Origin: Pelecanus crispus
Lineage: Eukaryota; Chordata; Aves; Pelecaniformes; Pelecanidae
Direction of reading: 5' to 3'
Length of the DNA stretch: 64,000 nucleotides
Assembly: GCF_030463565.1 (NCBI RefSeq)
Contig: NC_134648.1
Span: forward strand, 12,999,806-13,063,805
Shown here: positions 45,424-56,969 of the stretch, piece by piece
How the letters are laid out: each line of letters starts with the position of its first letter
How positions within the stretch are numbered: position 1 is the first letter of the stretch
The notes under the pieces: model-generated
Told to the model about the DNA's origin: nothing
Seen by the model: only the letters and a program-made list of their open reading frames with translations
Databases searched by the model: none
Made by a program: the position numbers and the translations under genes

Positions 45424-46270
45424 TGTCTGACTGGGTTAGAGCAGTAGTTTGTCTACGCCAATGTGCTGCCCCCACTGTCTCCTGCAGTGAAAGGAGATAC
45501 TGTTTAGGGACATCATGTGAACCTGGCCACTTCCTGTGGTCTATTCTCATACTCTCCCAGCATCATTGGATTAAGGATTTTAAAGAGCACGCCTCTGCCT
45601 ATTCCCTAAAGTATCTCTTTTGATACTGTTATCTGAGATATCTTCTCATATTTTGGGGGGGCTTGCTGATGCTGTCTACCTCCACAGCCTCTCAGGACAA
45701 GAAATTCCAGGAAGTCACTAACTGCTGTGTAAAAAAAAGTATTTCCTTTTATCAGTTTTAAATCACTTCTCTGCTAGGTTCAGTGAGTGGTCCCCTACCC
45801 CAGATGTAATATTGCAGGATTTGATGAATGACACTTCTGTGTTCACCTTATCCACCACCTTAATGATTTTATAAACCTAAACCACTCCTCAGCCTTCACC
45901 TCTCCAAATGGAAGAGTTCCAGCCTTTTTAGCCTCTCCTCAGAAAGCAGCCACTCCATCCCCTTGACCCTTTTCATTGCTCTTTGATCTGCCCTCTCTAG
46001 ATCCACTGTTTTTCTTGTGATGTAGAGATTGGAACTGTGTGCTGAACTCAAGGCGGAGGTGCACTGAGGTTTTATATAGTGCCAGACTGACCCCTCTGTC
46101 ATGTTCTCAGTAACCTTCCTGATGATGCCCAACATACTGACTTCTGGCTGCTGCTGGACACTGAGCTGGAAGATCACTTCCCCCCTGGCAGCATCTCTGA
46201 TTTGGCCTACAGCACCTATTCTCTTTCTAAAAGGACTGGGCTTTTCCAGTCCCTTTCTCCATCACGGGTC
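45424..46270 (-). mobile_element. Ancient CR1-like LINE relic, antisense
   Basis: The plus strand reads as the reverse complement of an old CR1-type 3' region: TTTTTAGCCTCTCCTCAGAA, GGAACTGTGTGCTGAACTCA, TTTTATATAGTGCCAGACTG and TGATGATGCCCAACATACTG appear in the order found in widespread reptile and bird copies. The copy is strongly diverged with no open frame, so the insertion is old. Boundaries are approximate. Confidence 0.62.
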
Positions 46271-49200
46271 TTTTTTTTTTTTCTCCAGTCACATTTACTT
46301 TGAATACATGAGAGCTGCCAGAGTTAAAATCCGGACTAATTCAGTGACTGGTGGCTTCAAACTGTTGTGTTTTTAACCAGAGAGCAGAACGGAATCCCAA
46401 CTGGAAACCAAAACTGGATCTGGAACAGAATTTGAAATATCATTCTGAAGCCCTTTTCAAACATACATATGTATAAAAGTTACTATTTCAAAATAGTAAT
46501 TTGACTGAGATTTGGCACCCCCTAGCAGATACTTGTGCAGTATGAGGACTGTTTTGACTAGTTTTTTGCACAAGCTTTTGTTTCAAGACTGTAGCAAGGG
46601 TCCCCTGGCTGCTCTGTGCTGCTTTTTAAATAAATTCTCACTGGGCTTGTTCACGCAGGGGCCTGCCTCCAGTGATCACCAGTAAACAGCCTTTAATGGA
46701 AGAGGGCTGGCAATAGCTTTGATTCCTGTTCTTCTGTATTTATCAGTTGTCTGGTTATTACTAATGACGTGCCCTGTAGGTGACAGTAGGCCTAAGTTTC
46801 TCAAGCTTTTTCCCATCACTCCTACGGTGTGCCTTACTGAGTAGGTGTGTTTACATGTGTGTTTCTGTGCTTCCATGATCTATATTTGTGTGTGTGCATT
46901 CATCTGTTGGGTAGTGCTGGTTCAGCCCGTTCATTAGTCCTGTCTCCCACTCCTCTGCCTGAACTGCCAGTAGTTAACTGCAGTGCTTCACCTTATTTGC
47001 AGCCTTACCTTAGGCAGGGAGAAGCCGCTTTTCTGGCCTGGGAACATGACTGATGCCTATCCTGAGGCAAGGAAGCAAAGATGTAGGCTGAAGTAACTTT
47101 CGGGCTGAAGGTCCACGCTCCAAGTGTGCCCCATTCATACATTTCCATTCTCATATTTCTAATTGTTCATAATAGAGTATGTAATATGTAAGCTGGGTGG
47201 GCTAAATGAACCAACTAGTGAATCACTGTATATCCAGTATAGAGCAAGATTAAACAGCACTGATTCCAAACCAGAGGTAAATAAAAAATGTACCATTTCA
47301 ACTAGTTGTTTTAAACCCATTATGAATAAAGGGCTGAATGTCGTATGTAGGCATCATATAGTACATAAATTTTTGAAGAAACTCTACGGTCATAGGGATG
47401 AAAAGAAATATTTTGATGGAAGTCTTATTTTTCAATGCCTGTTTGAGTTACTCAGCAGGATTAAAAATAAAATTTAAAAAAATCCTTCACATAAGCCAAG
47501 AGATCTTTACAATCTTTTACAAGTCATCTCTACTGTCTTTAGGTTCCTCAGGTAGAATTTGAAGAAGCCTTTCATACCAGAGATATTACTTCCTTCTTGT
47601 GTAAGTGTTGTTGGATTATGTATTATAATAAAAACGTTCTGCAGCAGGTTATTTATTAAAAAAAGAATACTTGTTTTGTACTAGGTATATATATCTTACA
47701 TAATTGTATCAGAGTATCTATGTCTGTGATTTCAATCCAGTATAAAAATGTCATTGCAGAAAATATTCCCTTCTGTTTGTAACAGTTAGAGGAACAACTT
47801 CACTTCTGTGATCGTAGAAGCTGACAGATCGCACCTAACTACTACTGACGCGGTGCATCGTTTATGCCTTATTTAGATAAATGGGAGAAACAGGTCAGTC
47901 TGATTCATCACACTGTTCTGATTCCTGCCTTTTGAAAAGCTTTCTGTCTAGAAATGAAGAGCATGTGTACATCTCTCCAATCATGAGTTCTGAAAAGGCA
48001 GTACTTACTGTCTTTCTAACTTCAGCCTTCTTTACTCATCAGTAAATAGTTAATTCCTGTAAGACACAGGAGCCAGTGCTCTCCTTTGATCCCTTCATGT
48101 CACACCTTGAAAACATTATTTTCTCAAAAAATCCTGCTATGTTCACTGTTGTCTTGGTAGCCCACAGTGGCAAAAGTGGTATCAGGATAGGAGAAGTATC
48201 CAGGCATCCACTGGGCAAAGTGTAACCCCTGAGCTTGCTCAGAACACCAGAAAGAATGGAATAGTTTCCTTTCCTCATCTCCTCAGAATATGTAAAGGTA
48301 TTGTGCTGTTCCTGCCTTTTCTGAGTAAAGCCCGGGAGGAATGAAAAATTTGAGTCTCTGCCTTACTCAGCATATTGAGTAACCAGCCCGGGCCAGATAT
48401 AAAATTCTTCTAAATGCAGGCCTCCCTGCTGGCAGCAGAACTGTGCCACTTTGACATCCAGCAATAATTTTAAATGAGAGTGATTTATTTTTCTTTAGAA
48501 GGCAGCAGATGGCAGCAAAGTTGTACAGATGCGCCAGACTAGTAGAAGAAGAAAAATATCTTAGCACACACATTCTAACAACATTCCATGGAAAAAACAT
48601 ATCATTTGTTTCTGTCTGTCTTGCAGTGTGGTTTAGACAATAAATCAGGTTTAATGGCCCTCGTGCACTTGTAACGTGAGGGTTTTTTCCCCCCATTACC
48701 AGGAGTTAATGAAATCAGATTGGGGCAAGATGATGTGAATTATCACTCAGTAAATCATCTTTGTCTCTGCAGGAGTCACTTCTTTGTGGAAATCTTTTTA
48801 TATCCTTCATTACACAGATACTGATTGCCCTGTGCAAACATTATCTCAAAGTGCTAGGCTGTCTGTGTGTGCACTCTGACTGATACAGGAGCTTTGACTG
48901 CCAATCTCTGCTGTGAGCTATGTACACCACTCACTCTCTCATTTGAGTTAGTTGTCTGGATACATCCTTTTCTGAGGCTTCAAGACAGGTGATGAGATTT
49001 TTTTTAAAAGTAGAGAGAAGAGAGAGAGAGGAGGAAGGAAATGCTACTATGCAAAGTCATAGTGTTTAAAACACTCCAAAATCCTACTGCGTTAAGTAAA
49101 AAATGAAGTCTGGGTTTTGGACAAGAACACTGAAAGTTTCTGGGATTCAATCCCTACTCATGAACACATTTAGTGCCGCACTTGACACATGTATGTTTGT

Positions 49201-52200
49201 TGAAGCTGTCATTGCCAGCAGCACCACATCCACTTAAGAGGAGCAGCAATGATCATACATTGCTGAACTCATTTCAGATTGAACTGAGAGTCTGGATTCG
49301 AGTTACCTCTTTTTGATAGACTTCCTGTCCCTTACTTCTACCTTTTAGTAGTTTCTTCAGTCTTCAAAACCAGAACTCATGAATAAATTAAGTACAAAGC
49401 AAAACTTATGATACAATCTTTCAGTATAAAAATAGACATGGTTTTGAAAGAAAGCTGGGGCTTAGGGGTTTTTTCCTGCTGAAGTCAGTAAAGTTTTATT
49501 TCAATTAGATGGGATCAGTCTCAGGCCTGGGATTTGGTGTTGAAATTCCTATCTGGCTCACCAGTTCATCACCACCAGAATGTCTGATGTTTGTAGGCAG
49601 TAAGGAGACTAATTATATATGCCAGTTGCATATTTTTCATGTTGTTTATCAATAAAGGGCCAGACTATGAATTTGTTCCTTTAGCAGAATGAGATGCAGA
49701 GCTGCACAGCCCCAGGAAAAAAAAAATTACTTAGAAAAAGTGACTTAGAAATCCATCACTTTTTCCTTGTCTCTAAAGAGAACACATTTCCAAGGTGCAG
49801 CAGCTGTCTTCTTCCAGCATGCAGATTCATATCTACTCCTGAGTCCTTATATACAGGCAGGGAAGTGTAGCGGCCTCTGAGAGTTCACTGCTTTCTAGCA
49901 GAGAGCCACAACAGACTCAGGTCATGTGAGGGGAAGCGAGGAACCCACACACCCTTTTGTCCTCTCCTGTACCAGCAGTGGGATGAATTACATGATGGCC
50001 TTTCACTCTTTGAGTGTTGCAGTTTCACGATAACTCCTGTGACAGTAACTACCCATTAAAAGGACAATAATCATGTTCGTTTGATGAACTGCTTAGTTTG
50101 CTCCTGAACTAACAGATAAGATCCGTTATGTTTGTTCTCCTGTTTCTGTCAATACTACTGGACATCAGAGATTAAGACGGGGACATTTGTTTGTTTATTT
50201 TTACACCATGTTAGCAAACTATGAAGAAAATATAAACCGTTTTATAATTGCTGGAAAAGTTGCATCTAATTTGCAAACTGACTGATCTGAGAAGTGATAG
50301 CTGACTGAAAGTATTGGAGGAATATTTATTTTGCAAACCTATTCTGAGAGTCAGAACTTATTACAAAATACTTGCCTTCAGCTGTGTTGGACTGATCTTT
50401 CCCGACTTTGGAAAACCCAGGCTTTTGTAAATGGATGGGATTCTCAAGGAGGTCTAGTTGAATGTTTGGTAAAAGTTATCACAGAATCAAAGAAAGTCAA
50501 AAGATCTCATTTGGCCTCCTCATTGCTGTTGCTGTTGCTGTGAATTTTGCAAGCAAAACACTCCAGTCTTATCAAATCATTAACATTGATTCTAGTCTTA
50601 ATGGAACCATTTGGTTTTCATTTGGAGACGTTATAGTTATCAAGCATTTTGACTAGTGTATATAGCATGTAGTAAAAAGGCTTTTACATAGCAAAGTTCT
50701 TTACCTCATGAACAAATTATGCTCTTTCTCCTCATGAAGGTTACATGGCCCTGCTCCAAAGAGTTAAATATTTAAAAATTAAAACAATTTCAAAGCTGAC
50801 AATTATTTGATGAAAAAACTGTTCTTTAAGAAATATTTGGATAATAAAAGCAAACCCTTGTGAACACAATAAACAAATTTTAGTTAGGCATAATTGGATT
50901 TAGTTATTGGTTGTACTCAGTCATGCTGGAATTTTTTCTCCTGATGCCTGTGTGCTCTACACTACTTAAGTATGATGTGAGATAATATAAAACGGTGTAT
51001 TGACGGCACAAGGAAAATATTTGGATGGCTGTCTGGAGTTGCCATTATTGGCTTTAATTATGACTTGCTGTCCTTTGGGTACTAAATGAGCCAGAAAAGG
51101 CTTCATATGTGCCAAAGTATTCATTAGTATTCCCCTTTCTGTCATTCTACTTGCAGGAAAAGTTTATATCTGGCACCTGACTGCAGTTCTTATTACCACA
51201 GACCAAGATGCTTTGCAGATTTTGATAATCATCTGAAAGTACACTAGTGTCTCTACTTTTTGGATACAGTAGAAGTTGTTCCTAGGTAACAGTGGCAGAA
51301 GGCTTTGATCACTTTCTGATGTAACTGGAGAACAAACATTTTTTGCAGTCCTCCACATGACGTGGCTGCTTAAAGTAAGTTTTGTGGTACCAACTGGAGA
51401 AAGAAAAATAGTTACTTGTTTCCCTCTTCCAGGTTAGGGGACCTGCACTAGGACTTTATGGGAAAGCGCTCGTATATCAGCATTTTAGGCACCTTGCCAC
51501 CGTTCTGTATAGCACCAATAATGGAGCCACAAAAATCTTTCTGAGGTAAAAGTAGCCTTTGGAATCTATTTTGATAATAAAAAATTGTCTATAGTGAAGT
51601 ACTTTTTCTTTGCCATAGGGTGTCTCTAGGGTAGGCACAAAACAAAATAACAACTCATAAAGAATATTCCCTGAACTTTTCTGACACTTCACTGTGGAGG
51701 CTCTGCTGAGAATGGTGACCACTCCTTTGGCATCAGTTCTTGAACAGACTGGTGGACAAGGATGAATTCCTGCTCCAATACATGTTTACCATTGCAAAAC
51801 TTAGTTTTAATTTAGAACCTTGTTTGAACTGAACTTGTAGTCATGTTTTAAGCAGCCTTTGAAATGCTGGCCTGTGGGACACCAGACTCTTCTCAGAAAT
51901 GAATAGTTTAACTAAGGTGTTGTGTAAACAGGTGCTCCTGGTTTTGGAGGCATTTGATGACATCTTCCACTTCTCATCTGTCACATTAGAGCATAAGCTG
52001 GCCTTGACCCAGGCACACAGCTCTTCTTGAACTTCTAGGACTTTAAGAGGATGCTTGCTTTCATAGGCTGATACTGTTTCACAGTCTTGTTCTCCCTGAA
52101 ACCTCAGGGGTTTTAAAAGCCTCACACTCCTCAGAGATTTTAATCTAGTTCATATATGGGTTTCAACTCCTGTTTAAAGGTTAGTGCCCAACATTTTGCT

Positions 52201-52472
52201 GTGTGGGATGTTCAGAGTGAAAAGATGCTTAGCCAAAGTTCTTCGGTAATGTCCCCTACTTGGGCAGGAGGAAGAGCTTTCACCTGGACAGCAGTGCAGA
52301 AATGGATCAGGAGGGAGAATGCTGTCTATATGTTTTAGCCCTTGCAGACCAGTTCCCCAAAACCTGGAACTCAGTTTGGGATATGGGGTTAGCTGTGCAA
52401 TGGGAAAGAGTCCCTGCCTGCTCTGTCGTTCTCCTCCAGCCTATCTAGCCTAGCCTAACTAGGTTAGCTAAA

Positions 52473-52544
52473 AGTCATAGTATTTCCAGGTTACACAGTC
52501 ATAGTTTTTCCAGGTTACACAGTCATAGTATTTCCAGGGTTTAC
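52473..52544 (+). repeat. 24-bp tandem repeat, three copies
   Basis: AGTCATAGTATTTCCAGG followed by TTACAC is repeated at 52473-52496, 52497-52520 (one A-to-T change) and 52521-52544 (diverging at its end). It is a minisatellite of exactly three units. Confidence 0.9.
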
Positions 52545-54000
52545 TTTTCAGCTCCATATATTCAAAGAACGTGCTGTCTTCCAGGCACAGGGCTACTCAC
52601 TACCTTCTGGCTTGTCTAGTTCAGCAGTGTTGGTCTTTACGCTTTAGAAGACATGGTTTCAAAGATTGGGGGGCAGGAGGAGGGGTGTACAGGGAATATA
52701 AAAAAAAAATCTTTGTTTTGTTTAGTTGCTGTTTGTTGCAACTACGGAGTTTTGGTTCTCCATACAAGCGCAGCAGGTGGTGCTCTTGATCAAAACAGAA
52801 ATTGCACTTACTAAGCTTCAGTAAGGTCAGAATTGTGCCAGCCAGCACCAGCTTGCTGGTTTTAGCCCTGTCCAGTTAGTCCAAGGATCTTTCAGCTTTG
52901 AATGAAGTGTTTTCCACCATTGAAAGGGACAGGAGGGAAGAAAAGGTATTTTAAGTGGGGACTGGGTTTTGGCAGTAAATGAAGAAAAGATCAATACAAA
53001 CAAAAATAGCTAGTTGGCAGGTACATACTTAACCGTGCTATAGCCCAATCCAGCCTTATGTCCCAAGTTTAGATGACAAAGATGCTAGCTGTGTAACCCA
53101 TAAGCAAAACATTGTAGCTATTAAATTGTATGGTTCTGTTGTAATTTCGGTTGTGCCATGTACTTTAAGTAGAATCACGCTTTCACCTACACATTGTAAT
53201 TCCCCCTCCCCCCCCCAAGCACCCCAAAACTTATAAGCAGCAACTATTCTAATTTCAAGATCTTCTGTTATTTGAGAATAGCCACTTGGTTGTTTCTCAG
53301 CTGGCAGCTATAATGCGTGCTGAAGATCATGCATTTGCTGTCACCCCTTACATCTTACAAAATCTGGATCAGAAAGGCCAACAGCAGTAGGGAAGTAAAG
53401 TCTCTTCCAGCTGCTAACAAATAGATGGTAATTAAAACTGGCAAGTGTCAATATATATGCACTTTTTTAAAAAAGAACATTTCAAGTGGAAAACCCACCT
53501 CTCCAGATTCTGAAATTCTTAGCTGAAACTGTTTAGGAAAGTGACTAAAAATAGGCAATTCTGAACAGAACTGCAAAACTTTTGGGAGAAAAATCATTAT
53601 GAATATATGCCAGGTGTCTAGTCAACTGGATTCCTACCCAAGCTTTTTTGCAGCAGTATTCCTAGAAAGGTGTCATTGGCCGTTCTTTTGATATTTTTCT
53701 TGTAAATGTATGTTACTTAGGCATCTAGTATCAGGTAAAAAAATATGCCCACTTCATTTATTCTAGCAGCATTTGGTGCTGCTGTTCCCCAGTCCTCACC
53801 TGCACATGTTAACTCTGTTCAGCAATACTGTAAAATAGAGGAAATTGTATGTTTTACCCAAGATGTTATTCACATACACTTGTTTAGGTTTTAGGTTTGT
53901 TTTCTTGGCGTGCAAGAGCACCAATAGATGGTGCTGTTGGTGCATTAATAAGGTAGGTTCAGTTTCACATTTGTTTTCTGCTCTATGGTTGGAATTTGTT

Positions 54001-54050
54001 TTAAAAAAAAAAAGGAGAAGAAAAAAAAAAAGAACAAAACAACAAAATCC
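54001..54050 (+). repeat. A-rich low-complexity tract
   Basis: A12, then AGAAG, then A11, then AACAAAACAACAAAATCC. No gene context on the plus strand; it lies beyond the ADM polyadenylation signal. Confidence 0.7.
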
Positions 54051-54544
54051 CTAATGCTAATCTTTTATGCAAGATGTTCCACCCGCACTGAACCGGTCAC
54101 CGTTTAACTTTAACCTGAACTGTGGCCCAGGAAATCCTTCAACATAAATAAACTTGGAAGCTGCCATGACCATTTTTGGAACGTGCTCCCTCAATAAATC
54201 TGTTACTTTGTTGTGCAATGTTGAAGTGTGCAGTTGTTTCTCTGATTAATTAGGACAAAAAATAAACTTGCACGATCAATCTAAGCTGTGACACGTTTCA
54301 GCCCTGGCTAGAACACGTGGGTAGAAAAGGCCTTAGAGCCTTCTCAACAGATCTGCCCTGGGATTTTAAGACGCATGCTTGCTTTTGAGTTTACTTGATT
54401 TGACTAAATAAGGTGGCTGCTAACGAAGTCTGTAATTGAGGAGTTTTAGCCTGTCACAGAAGTGCCGTGCTAGGTTAGTAAGGGTAGGACAACACAGTAA
54501 GAAATCATTCATCTTGACCACCTGCCCCCGCTAAAGACAACATA

Positions 54545-55607
54545 ACAGAATCGTTTTATGTAATAGTGTTTATTTTATTTCACATATTACCCATGGAGAA
54601 CAGCTGATACATTCTCTACATCTTTCACCAGTCTGGAATGCAAGATAAAAAAAGGTATGGAAAAAGAGTTTAACGTTTGACATTCACGATATGAAAAATA
54701 GAGGGGATACAATGTTTTAAAATGCCCTTATGCAATATATATATATATAAAATGTATAAAAATAAAATATATTTTCCAAAAACAAAAGATACAAACAGGA
54801 CATGACAAAGGACAATCTTAAATATCTATACGCATCTCGTGATCCACACACACCGCACTTATAATTAACGAAAACCACGTACAATTGCACTTTTCCTCTC
54901 TGTGACGTTCAAGTATATCGCAGTCCCCGCAGGGACTAGTGAGTGTCCGATTCCCTGCCGGGTGCAGACAACGCAGAGGGTAGAGCAGATGCGGGCGACC
55001 TGTCCTTGCCGAGGGCCGAACGCGCGCCCCCAAACACTCGGGGGGCGGGGGGCGAGGCCGGGGCCGCGGCCCCGGGGCTGCCGCGCAGCGGCCGGCGCCC
55101 GCCGGCAGGTCCCCGGCCGCGGGGCTCCGCGGGCAGCCCCTCCTGGCGGCGGACGGGGCCGGGGCAGCTCGGAGCGCAGCCCGCCGGGCAGGGAAGGCCC
55201 GGCCCCGCGGGGTGCAGCGGCGGGGCGGGGGGCGACATGGCGGCCGGCGGGGCAGCGGCGCCTCCGGCGGCCGCGGGCCGGGCGCCTTCCAGTCCCGGGC
55301 GGCGGCGGGCGCGGGAGCCGGCGGTGCCTCGCCCGGGGAGGGTAAAGAGTCGGTGACCGCCCCGCCGCTGCGGCGGGCGGCGGGCGGCGGGCGGGGGGCG
55401 ACGGGCGGCCCCTGCGCGTCCCCGGCGGGACGCGGCCTTCACAGCTTCCCTGCGCCGCCTCTCCGCGCCGGGCGCGGGCGCGGTCCCGCCCGGACGGGCG
55501 CTCTCCGCGAATCCTGGCGGCGGCTCCCGAGCGGCGGCGGCGGACCTGCGGAGCGTCCGCGCCTCAGTCCATCCATCCGAGACGGCCTCGGCCGGGTGGT
55601 GCGGCGC
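54545..55607 (-). other. ADM: ADM 3' untranslated region
   Basis: This runs from after the stop codon to the likely cleavage site past the AATAAA pair. The first 650 nt are very GC-rich and CG-dense; the remainder is AT-rich. The long plus-strand and minus-strand open frames here reflect base composition. Confidence 0.65.
54569..54579 (-). terminator. ADM: ADM polyadenylation signals (overlapping AATAAA)
   Basis: On the minus strand AATAAAATAAA contains two overlapping AATAAA hexamers, about 1.03 kb after the ADM stop codon. Cleavage would be expected near 54545-54555. This gives a 3' UTR of about 1 kb, GC-rich at first and AU-rich in its last 400 nt. The AU-rich end includes an AUUUA at 54823-54819 and a TA dinucleotide tract at 54735-54749. 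Confidence 0.65.
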
Positions 55608-55917
55608 TCAGACCCCGAGGACGGGGGCGAGGGGCTGCGCCCCCCGCGTCCGGGGGCGGCGGCCGGGCCGGGGGGAGCGCGCCGGGCCGCGGCGCTCGGG
55701 CAGGGAGCGCCGCCTGCGGCCGTAGCCCTGCGGGCTGATCTTGCTGGCGGGGGCCGCGTCGTCCTTGTACTTGCCGGTCAGCTGGTAGATCTGGTGGGCC
55801 AGCTTCTGCACCGTGCACGTCCCGAACCGGCACCCCGTGTGGACGGCTTGCAAGTGGGGGAAGGTGTTAATGCTCTGGCGGTAGCGCTTGACGCGGATGC
55901 GAGCATCCTCCCGGCTG
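55608..55917 (-). CDS. ADM: ADM exon 4 (mature adrenomedullin, C-terminal peptide, stop)
   Basis: The acceptor region is CCCCGCAGCAG. The first AG gives exon start 55917 and [12 protein letters not shown]; the second AG would start at 55914 and drop one Ser. The mature hormone is encoded at 55883-55722. The ring cysteines are at 55832-55830 and 55817-55815, and the amidation-plus-cleavage signal GRRRR follows Tyr145. The stop TGA is at 55610-55608. The exon is extremely GC-rich. Confidence 0.97.
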
Positions 55918-56969
55918 CTGCGGGGCAGGAAGAGAGAGAGCGGGCATGAGAAAAGCGCAGTGGGGCCCCGGAGGAGGGGACCCGGTGGGCCCGGGGCGGG
56001 GAGGGCAGGGAGCCCCCAGGCTGGAGGCGGGCCCGTCCCGACGGTGCAGAGCTTCCCCCCCCCCCCCCCCCCCCAGCCCGGCTCTGCCCTCCGCCGAGCG
56101 GCGGGAGAGGGGCGATCCGGTCGCAGAGCAGAGCTTGCTGCCGATGGGAGGAGTGGCCCCGCCGTTTTACGGCTGTTACTTTATCTATGGATCCAGAGCT
56201 CAAGTTACTATTTATATTTGACTTTCACAGTAAAGGCGCTGCTATCTCCCGCCAGCTGAAGAGCGCGGGGAAGGGGAGGCGGGAGGCTGCTTTCAGCGCG
56301 ATGTGCAGCCCGGGCAGGACCTGTCCCCGGGGCTCGGGGGATCCACAGCGAGAACGAGCCCATACACCCGGAAACGAGGGGACCCTGAAGCTCTCCACTG
56401 CCTGCAGCAAGTGCCCGAGCCCAGAGAGGGCTGGAATTTACCTGGGATGCGAAACCCGGGGATCCTCCTTCACGTCCTGGGTCCGTATGAGCGGCTGCAC
56501 GTCGGCGGCTGCCCCCAGCCCTCGGAGCGCGCCCGAGGGCTTCACGTCCCGCTTGGCTCGGCTCAGTGCCCATTTCGTCCATCTGAAAGGAGCGCAAGGG
56601 AAGAGGACAGCCTGTTAGCGCAAGCCTGCAGCGCGGGAGCCAAACCAAATAGATTCGAGGGGCGATAATCTTTGCCAGCGCCGAGATTTTTTTTTTTTTT
56701 TTTTTTTTAAAATGTTTCCTGAAAGGGCACGAGGCCTTTTAGGAGCCGTGCAATTCCCGGAGGGAAGCCGGTCCCTCTTGCCCAGGGCCGGAGCCCGGCG
56801 CGGGGCGCGGCGGCTCCGCAGCCCCAGGAGCGGGGCCGGGCGCTGGCGGGACGGAGCGCTCCCATACTCACTTTCTTTTGAACTCCGTCGCTACGTCCAC
56901 CCTTGCAGCATCCACCCCGAACAAGGTCACAGAGCCGAGACAGAGTAGGGCAACGTGAACTAGTTTCAT
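55608..56969 (-). CDS. ADM: Preproadrenomedullin (adrenomedullin and PAMP precursor)
   Basis: ADM encodes a secreted vasodilator hormone that acts through CALCRL-RAMP receptors. Three coding exons (56969-56872 within the exon from 56982, 56582-56442, 55917-55608) give 549 nt, 182 residues plus stop. The human precursor has 185. Residues 1-21 are a signal peptide ([20 protein letters not shown] start). PAMP is residues 22-41 ([20 protein letters not shown]). It is followed by AKR rather than the mammalian GKR, so its amidating glycine is missing. VKR releases mature adrenomedullin, residues 92-145: a ring CRFGTC (Cys109-Cys114), [12 protein letters not shown], and the end SKISPQGY followed by Gly146 (amide donor) and four arginines. 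The N-terminal tail before the ring is 17 residues against 15 in human. The last 32 residues are Arg/Pro-rich and unlike mammals. The conserved start, ring and GYGRRRR make the identity certain. Confidence 0.98.
56055..56074 (+). repeat. C20 homopolymer in ADM intron 3
   Basis: Twenty consecutive C on the plus strand, G20 in the ADM pre-mRNA. It lies about 140 nt upstream of the exon 4 acceptor. Length is uncertain in any sequencing technology. Confidence 0.85.
56442..56582 (-). CDS. ADM: ADM exon 3 (end of PAMP, mid-region)
   Basis: The acceptor CTTTCAG precedes ATGGACGAAATGGGC. Joined to exon 2 it reads [20 protein letters not shown], then through the pro-region to PRVSHP. The donor is CCCAG|GTAAAT (GT at 56441-56440). 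The next in-frame codon in the intron is TAA (56440-56438). Mid-region pro-peptide sequence is poorly conserved, apart from PLIRTQDVK, which resembles the human segment. Confidence 0.96.
56687..56708 (+). repeat. T22 homopolymer in ADM intron 2
   Basis: Twenty-two consecutive T on the plus strand, A22 in the ADM pre-mRNA, between exons 2 and 3. Confidence 0.85.

Larger units (their letters stand above)
46271..54544. other. Intergenic region 3' of ADM without visible genes
   Basis: Unique AT-rich sequence. It holds the 24-bp tandem repeat at 52473-52544, a C-rich tract near 53203-53216 and an A-rich tract near 54001-54050. I could not support any coding exon on either strand. Confidence 0.6.
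54950..56880. other. CpG island over ADM exons 2-4 and proximal 3' UTR
   Basis: Dense CG dinucleotides and very high GC extend from the 3' UTR through exon 2. The island covers the gene body rather than the promoter side. It is interrupted by the C20 run (56055-56074) and the T22 run (56687-56708) in introns 3 and 2. Confidence 0.75.

Noticed and set aside
54936..55949. Long open frames on both strands around the ADM 3' UTR and exon 4
   Set aside because: They overlap the true ADM exon in other frames and have Ala/Gly/Pro/Arg composition typical of CpG islands.
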